Shown: in pieces, positions 31,601 through 37,621 of the stretch
Layout: the number at the start of each line of letters is the position of its first letter
Numbering within the stretch: position 1 is the first letter of the stretch
Source of the DNA: Nymphaea colorata
Taxonomy: Eukaryota; Streptophyta; Magnoliopsida; Nymphaeales; Nymphaeaceae
Direction: 5' to 3'
DNA length: 37,621 nucleotides
Assembly (NCBI RefSeq): GCF_008831285.2
Contig: NW_022205129.1
Location: 1-37,621, forward strand
Made by a program: the position numbers and the translations under genes
The notes under the pieces: generated by a model
Databases searched by the model: none
Told to the model about the DNA's origin: nothing
The model's input: the letters and a program-made list of their open reading frames with translations, nothing else

Positions 31601-32733
31601 TTCAAGTTTGAGTTCGAAGGACTGGATGAAGACGAAAAGAACGACTTCGGTGAGAAAAAGATATCAAACAGCTAGATCCTGAATATGGTGGAGGTCAACA
31701 AAAAGAAGAAAAGCTTGCAGTCTGAGAAAAGCATACAGAAGAAGGAAGCCATTGACCTCATCATGGTCTACTATATTACCATTGTCTTCATCATCAAAAA
31801 AGTGAAGAATTCTTCAATTGATGCGTACCTCAACTACGCTTTCACTATCAGCTTCAAGCGTAGCAAATACTTAGTGATTGCCAATCTCTTACGGTTAAAG
31901 GCGTGCATCTATCTCGCACAGGGAAAAGATAATGAAGCCAAGCAATTCTTCCAGGTGGCTCATGCTGAGTTTGCACAGTTGGGTTGTGGTCTTGGCTCAG
32001 CCTGTTGCGAAGCTGCTTTGGGATACATAAAGCTTTCAGAATCTGAGTATGCTCCAGCGAAGAAAAACTTATAAAATGCACTAAAATATTATGAGGAAAT
32101 CCCTCATCCTTTCGGCAAGCATTACCTCAATCGCTGGCTCTGCAGCTTGAAATCAAAGATGAATAAAGAGGAAAAATAGCTCATCAACCATAAGTTATAG
32201 GCTCAGAAGCTTCTCAAGTAGACCAAGGAAAACCTACGCTCAAACAACCTCAACAACACTTCATTTGTAAAGCATAAATTCGGTTATTTCGCATTCCGTT
32301 TCCTTTTCGACAATATTTCTCTGTTCCTTGAGGCTACGTTCTAGGTGGATCTCCGTCCCAAATTCATCAATCAAACAGTGATCAAGAAGCATGCAGTTGA
32401 GAAGAATAATGTGATTCTTGAGGATATCTACAACTAATAGGGAATTGATGATTACATGGAGAGCTCAATAAAAAATTAAATAAAACCTGAACCAAAAACC
32501 GACTTCAGTGCCAAAATCGATGCATCGTTGTCAAGCAATGCTCGCCAAATCACCAAAAACAAGAAAGATACTTCCTCATCTTCCAAGTTCCAACTATCCA
32601 AGAATAATCATCATCTATGCTCAATACCAAGGAAAAATAGATGAAGACCTCAATTGTTGCCACCAAGCCAACAAAGAAGACGACCGGTTTGAAGGTTCCA
32701 AGCAATGCAAGCACCATGAAAACTTCAAAGTGA
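28682..32733 (+). CDS. CHAT protease - NB-ARC/STAND NTPase - TPR protein (NLR-like)
   Basis: About 1,350 residues. Residues 1-280: acidic, Q/E-rich, then a basic helical region. CHAT (caspase-like) domain about 300-480: SSFLFMYSQPLVDTRRKQIQ, IVHFCGHG with the catalytic His near 386, and VFVASCHSESAGRVFFDAGA with the catalytic Cys near 432. NB-ARC-type NTPase about 555-800: P-loop IVGQSGLGKSTLARQLV, Walker B HILLVLDNCQ, sensor-like VVFIFTNRYS, and GHPEAICLTASLL (GxP motif). A winged-helix-like region follows (VLSLLPNGLEAEMMQKIFTQ, MNHSLVQCIE). A TPR-like part lies at about 1060-1150 (LRLKACIYLAQGKDNEAKQF, ALGYIKLSESEYAPAKKNLQ). The combination is that of STAND sensors: TPRs sense, the NTPase oligomerises, CHAT cleaves. 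Missing bases near 29027, 29531, 30148 and 32601. Between 30150 and 32600 the frame is intact. Confidence 0.85.
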
Positions 32734-32800
32734 TAATTCATATGCACATTAGTTTAAATTACTTTTGCCACAATGATAATAATTATAATCATCGATCCGC

Positions 32801-33724
32801 ATGGCTCTTAGGTCCTGTGCAGATTTTTCCTGCACTAATCCGAACTTCATCGGCATCGTCATCGCCCTTCTCACCGTCTTCTTCCTATATGTCTATGAAT
32901 TCTTCGTCAGAGAGGGCGCTGGTCTGCATGTAGCTTGGCTGGTAGTCACCTCATTTTTTTACGCGATGAGCCTTTGGTCATACATCATGGTCACCATCAC
33001 AGACCCAGGAAGAGTCCCGCTGATGTGGGGAGTCTATAACGAAAACCCGCTGTAAAGAAAATTTTGCCTAGTGTGTCACAACTTCAAGCCGTAACGTTGC
33101 CACCATTGCTCGAAATGCCGTCAATGCGTACTAAACATGGATCATCACTGTCCCTGGATCAACAATTGCGTGGGATTCTTCAACCGAAAGTATTTTCTGC
33201 TCTTCATTTTCTATCTTTTGCTTGCACTGGTCCTGGCGATCATCCAAATGGTGATGATTTAGATACGCGAAATCACATCGATCGCATCTAATGAACGACA
33301 GACAGACATTCACACTTTCCTCAGGATCTTAACTCTCATCTTTTGTCTCGTCCTGTTTGTCACTCTCTCCATGTTCTTCCAGATGCATGTTTGCATGGTC
33401 TTTGATAATACTACTACCCTGGAATCTATGGTGAAGGAAAGGAAAAGAAAAAGTTTGGAAGGAGATTAGGACTATAATGCTGAGAAATTCGATGAGAATG
33501 TTTATGATTTAGGCCCATGGTACAACTTCACGCAAGTATTTGGAGAAAATATCTTCTACTGGTTCGTGCCATTGGAGGAGGAATATTTATTGAAGGGGAA
33601 AGGCGTATTTTGGTAGAAAAGAGTGCTCACAAGGGATAACTCGCTCATATCCAATCAGTAGACTATGCAACTGAACAAAGAGAACCAAAAGCCAGGCTAC
33701 GGGCACGGGATGTATAATTTTTGA
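32801..33724 (+). CDS. DHHC palmitoyltransferase
   Basis: Intact frame of 307 residues, TGA 33722-33724. Four membrane helices: [20 protein letters not shown] (about 16-35), [19 protein letters not shown] (about 47-66), [20 protein letters not shown] and [18 protein letters not shown]. Between helices 2 and 3 lies the cytosolic Cys-rich domain [18 protein letters not shown], then [20 protein letters not shown] with the catalytic Cys at residue 117. DNTTTLESM after helix 4 is the TTxE motif. It transfers palmitate to protein cysteines. The Gln of KPQRCHHC is encoded by TAA, a good illustration of code 6. It follows the CHAT gene by 67 nt and faces the next gene tail to tail. Confidence 0.95.
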
Positions 33725-33810
33725 TAATGAATATCAATTACCACAAAAATATCATTTGAACATCTTCTTGAGAGGGTTTGACTTTGCCATACTGTTGTTA
33801 TTGAGTCCCT

Positions 33811-35650
33811 TCAAGAATAGTTACTCATCCTATAAAGTTATCTTTCTATCGGAGTCGCATCGGAATCCAAACTTGTTTGATTTTCAGTCTTCTTAATGTA
33901 CTTTTTAGAGATTTAATCCCTTTTGCTGCGGCTGGAGTAATATCCTTGCAGCTTTTTCTACGACTCTATTGGGATGAGCTTTGTCCGTTTGGTTTGGGTG
34001 ACTAATTCCTTTTCCATTAAGAAGTTCATGTATTCGAGGAGGCTGTGAACGAACATAAACAAAGCTGTCTTTTTAATTAAGAAGAACTCAAGCTATTGGT
34101 CTAGCTGGTCATTTATCTCATCGAACTTCTTGTTGAAGATTTAGATTCGCTCTGATGATATGACGTTGTCGCCCATTAAGATGTTCGGCAAGTCAGCCAT
34201 CAGCACAAGGATCTTCTTAGGATGGAGCAAAATGTCGATTATTTCCTCTTCGGGATCTTAGTAAAGAATTACTCGGTCTTTGGATCGATTTTGATGTGAG
34301 TTATCAGGGAAGAGCTGGCAAATTGGTCGAAAAAATAGAGAATAAGAGTCACCAGTTTAATCTTGAAAATGGCTTATTCAGATGTCTACCTGCACTCCTT
34401 GATGAGGATTTAGAAGTAGTTTTTGGACATGGTCTTCATGGCTTAGAAGTATTTATCAGTTTCTTTGGTGTATTCACGGTTAAGATCCTTCTCATCGATG
34501 ATTTTTTCATAGCCGTTTCATCATTTTAGGTGAAGTGCAATTTAAGCTACTTTCTCTCATTATCTTTCTTGTTTGTCTTCTTTTCGAGAGTCTTCTATAT
34601 CTTTTTGCTTCCTGTTTCTCTCATCTGTGATTTCTTCTCATTGTTTTTCTTCATATTCTCTTGCAGTTTGCAAATGTTGACCCTGTTCAGCTTTTTGTTT
34701 GCCTTTTCAATGTTTTTCTGCCATTCGTGGTTGGAAAGTCCTCTGTCTTCATTCTTTTTAACAGAATCCTTTTTCTTGCTCTCGAACACTTTGCATGAGG
34801 CATTGTTGTAAGACTTATTGCTGATGAAATTGATATTTGTTTGGGAAGTCTTTTGGGTATGTGTCATATTAGCAGTGCTTTTCGCTGTCCCTAAGTCTCT
34901 TTTCGTTTTTCTTCTGTTGCTGCTAAGTTCAGTCTTCTTATGAAGTTTTTTTTCTTGGAGTCTATTGAGTTCTTCCCGATCGATCTTGCTGACCTTGGAC
35001 AGTTTACCCTTAAGCTCGCGGATAAAGTTGGACTCTTGTTCGCCCTCATTATAGGCCTTTTTCGGTTTGAGCTGGGTGGAGACTGGGGATTCTATCTTGG
35101 GTGGATGCTTAGAGATACTGCAATTTTTTTGGATTGAGCTTTTTTGATGTTATTTAGTGGCTATGATCTCCGAAGGCATACTGGAGGTGGGGTTTTTAAG
35201 GCAAATCTTTTTATTTTTGATGAGCAATTCCTTTTTGCTGCGATTATCCTGATTGACGCTACTATAATAGTTAACATTCGGTTTCGCGAGGTTGTGCTGG
35301 TCCTCTCTTTCCTTTTCCTTTCTATGCGGGTTCTTGATTGCATTGAGGATGACGGTGCTCTTATCATCGTGCAAATTTTCCTTATCTTCTTCTTCGCTTT
35401 CTTCAGGGGGTCTATTTCTATAGATAGTGTTCATGATTTATGTGTCTTCTTCTTGGATCTGTGCGCTGAGGCTGCTGTCGTCGTCGATGGGTAATGATTT
35501 GGTGGTGGGGTTATCGTACTCTCTGAAATACTAATCTAGATTTTAAATTTGGGAGGATTCGTTTGATTATTCTTCCTATTTCTTGAGGAGGGATTGCAGT
35601 TGGTAATGGTACTTTTATTATTTGCTGATCAGGGAAGATAGGCGGTCCAT
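33811..35650 (-). CDS. Charged coiled-coil protein, unknown
   Basis: ATG 35650 to TGA 33811-33813, about 613 residues with one-base losses near 34508 and 34251. It starts MDRLSSLISKQQKYHYQLQS. A long disordered K/E/S/N-rich region (residues 60-370) contains RPPEESEEEDKENLHDDKST and many basic clusters. The C-terminal third is more ordered: DEKDLNREYTKETDKYFQAM, a hydrophobic segment ILVLMADLPNILMGDNVI, and IKKTALFMFVHSLLEYMNFL. No known domain recognised. Its 3' end is 86 nt from the DHHC stop codon, on the opposite strand. Confidence 0.7.
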
Positions 35651-36054
35651 CTACAGCGAGATCTTGTTCAGCGATGTAAGTGATTATTTGTTCATCGAAT
35701 TATGCATTTTCTAATTTTAATATTTAATTTATCAGAGATTTACAAACTAACTCCCATACAGTCTGCCAACCGGTCAACGGACGGCTCACCCAATATACCA
35801 AGCGAGAAGTTTGGAATCTTTTTTAAGGAGGATTAAAAAACATTTATTATTGACTTCGGGAGAAAGTTAGATATATGATGATCGTGCCGATAGCAGACGC
35901 AATTATTTATTTTCGTGTTGATGAATATGTATAATATTCGATATGATGGAATAAAGGGATGGCTTTCATGCAACGGTGCGAGGGTTAATGATAATAATTT
36001 TATTTGTGAGCTTGCTATTTCACCTCTCATATAGAAAATAAATAAAAATAACAT
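35651..36054. promoter_or_regulatory. Divergent spacer upstream of ODAD1-like gene
   Basis: About 400 nt, AT-rich, between two divergent starts. I see no gene; the open frame on the minus strand over 35833-36372 mostly overlaps the ODAD1-like coding region in antisense and is a shadow. Confidence 0.45.
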
Positions 36055-37469
36055 ATGTATACAGGCTTCAAGACCAATAACTCCGTCAATAAGTCTCTTG
36101 CCTCGGTCGATCCAACTGAAACCCAGCTGGAGACCCTTCAACGTGAAGTGGACAACTATACACGCAAGCTCTAGCAAGAGAAGCGCAAGTTTTTTAGCAT
36201 CCAGGATTCCCTGAAAAGCGTCACCGACGAGTACGAGCGAGAAAAGAGCAAGCTCAATGAGCTCAAGAGATAGAATAGCAAGGCCCACAACGTTATGCTG
36301 CAGGCCAAGGTGAAGAATCTGTAGGCAAATCTCGATAAGGCCATCTCCACCTATAACGACACGGTCGCCCATAACAACAAGCTCAAGAACGATATCGATT
36401 TGCTCAGGAGGGAAAAGAAGAACTACGCGGAAATGTTGACCAGTTTGGAGGAGCAGATCGCCAAATACGAAACAGAAACTCAGGATAAGTTGGTGTTAAT
36501 TGAAAGGAAAAAGAAGCGGGCTGAGGAGCTCAAGGAGGAAATCATCTAAATCAAGTCCAAGAATGAGGTTGAGCGTGACCAGTATATCAAACAGTTCGAC
36601 ACCCTCGAGAAATAGTACATGAACGATAAGAGAGATCGGTAGACGCTGAAGTTCTAAAAGAATAATAAGCCAGAATCCATAGATACTCAGCCTTTGCTCA
36701 AGCACCGCCTTAAGAAAATTGTGGCATCCAATAAAGAGAAGTTGAAAATGATCGAACAATACAAGAAACACATGAAAATGATCGAAGAGGCCTTCAACGA
36801 CATCAAAGAGAAGAGCGGAATCAACACGCTTGAAGAGATCACCAACACATTCATCAAATCGGAAGAACTCAACTACTCTCTATACAACTATATGGATGAG
36901 TTGTCGAGGAACATCGACAGTTTGGAAGAGGAGAACAAGGAACTCTAGAGAAAATCGAGGAATCAACCAAGCTGAATGAGAAGAAGAAAGAAATGTTGAA
37001 GAACATGACTGAGGAAGAGAAGAACAAGGCTTAGCTTGAGGCCTACCTCACCAAAAAGGAACAAAGCGTGAGAGACCTCACTGACCTTGTCGATAAGATC
37101 AAACCCATACTGGGAGAGACTCTGCTTGAATTGTCCAAGTCAAAGTTCAATGATGATCCAAAGAAGCGGGAGGATTATGAGTTGAACATGAACATTAATG
37201 GCAGAACCATCGAGGAGTACCTTTCGGATTTGGAAAAATATATCAATATCTTGATGATAATCCGCCACGAAAACAAGGCCAAAGGAGTCAATAACCTCAA
37301 AGAAAACTCAACTAACTATTCCAAGCCACTACCTTTTATCAGTTATGAAGAACTAAGCAAAGAGAAATCAGACGGAAGAGAGGATAACCGCTTCATTGAT
37401 GAGGGCAAGTTCAGAGAATACGCGAATGAGTATTGGGAAAAGAAGAAAAACAAAGGAAAAGAACTTTGA
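36055..37469 (+). CDS. Outer dynein arm docking complex protein (ODAD1/CCDC63/ODA1 type)
   Basis: ATG 36055 to TGA 37467-37469, about 471 residues, nearly all coiled coil. Family marks: HNNKLKNDIDLLRREKKNYA (conserved N-K-LR-IDxLRRE block), and KSGINTLEEITNTFIKSEEL followed by NYSLYNYMDELSRNIDSLEE, which matches the GI..I...FI..EE.N..L..Y..EL block of CCDC63/CCDC114. These proteins anchor outer dynein arms to ciliary doublets. Length fits (440-670 in the family). One missing base near 36947. The stop codon lies about 70 nt from the telomere, so the 3' untranslated region and terminator are extremely short. Confidence 0.85.
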
Positions 37470-37538
37470 TTAGTTGATAAAGATATCATTTTACATATGA
37501 ACTTATGGATAATGAGTAATATATTCAAAGATAAACTA

Positions 37539-37621
37539 GGGGTTGGGGTTGGGGTTGGGGTTGGGGTTGGGGTTGGGGTTGGGGTTGGGGTTGGGGTTGG
37601 GGTTGGGGTTGGGGTTGGGGT
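37539..37621. repeat. Right telomere, G4T2 repeats
   Basis: About fourteen perfect GGGGTT units to the end of the window, directly preceded by AT-rich sequence. Complement of the left telomere, so the molecule is a complete linear macronuclear chromosome. Confidence 0.97.

Noticed and set aside
14195-36960. Programmed ribosomal frameshifting as in Euplotes to explain the frame breaks
   Set aside because: Euplotes shifts are +1 at stop codons after a fixed codon; these breaks need -1, occur after many different codons and are often far from any stop.
320-37469. A normal nuclear code with TAA/TAG as stops
   Set aside because: Conserved domains (DHHC, TTLL, NB-ARC, Npl4) run through in-frame TAA and TAG, often at positions where Gln fits, and genes end at TGA.
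1-37621. Transposase, integrase, phage or plasmid functions, tRNA and rRNA genes
   Set aside because: Nothing with those motifs or structures was seen on either strand by eye; small RNA genes could still be missed without a covariance-model search.

Overview
This window is a complete linear ciliate macronuclear chromosome of 37.6 kb. It opens with C4A2 repeats (CCCCAA) and closes with G4T2 repeats (GGGGTT), so both ends are telomeres. Protein-coding frames are full of in-frame TAA and TAG at glutamine-like positions and end only at TGA, as in genetic code 6. Several introns are exactly 20 nt (GTA...TAG), another ciliate trait. Uniform C4A2 telomeres plus code 6 fit an oligohymenophorean-type ciliate, but I cannot name the genus. 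No tRNA, rRNA, CRISPR or transposase gene was seen.

Layout. 1-4300: left telomere, then two tandem minus-strand paralogues of a nucleoside-phosphorylase-like protein (the telomere-proximal copy is frame-broken) and a small membrane protein that may be PEX11-like. 4300-7100: a CTD-type (NLI/SCP) phosphatase facing an unidentified minus-strand gene. 7385-13830: a giant alveolin of about 2,140 codons, followed by a tubulin tyrosine ligase-like (TTLL) gene. 16527-20869: a Rab-like GTPase gene with an altered G3 motif, head to head with a DH-PH-FERM protein. 20929-23516: Npl4, then a sperm-tail PG-repeat (SHIPPO/STPG-like) protein. 23517-27348: a poorly resolved stretch, an unidentified proline-rich protein and an AlkB-like 2OG-Fe(II) dioxygenase. 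27496-33724: an A20/AN1 zinc-finger protein, a small coiled-coil protein, a CHAT-NB-ARC-TPR (NLR/STAND-like) protein and a DHHC palmitoyltransferase. 33811-37469: a charged coiled-coil protein on the minus strand and an outer-dynein-arm docking protein (ODAD1/CCDC63/ODA1 type), which stops only about 70 nt before the right telomere.

Functional themes. Many products belong to cilia or cortex: alveolin, TTLL, PG-repeat protein, ODA docking protein and possibly DH-PH-FERM. Npl4 and the AN1 protein both suggest ubiquitin/p97 work. Genes are dense, with spacers often of 50-150 nt, and genes share no operon logic.

Most striking: (1) the CHAT-NB-ARC-TPR protein, an immune-receptor-like architecture in a ciliate; (2) the giant alveolin, whose repeat array is bracketed by two related cap modules; (3) near-identical GC-rich cores in two otherwise diverged paralogues; (4) a 47-bp non-triplet tandem duplication that splits the GTPase reading frame; (5) roughly 40 points in otherwise well-conserved genes where exactly one base is missing (never one too many), while other genes, including about 5 kb of the alveolin, have none. 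Either the sequence has clustered one-base undercalls, or something biological needs explaining. Coordinates of broken genes below span the whole locus.
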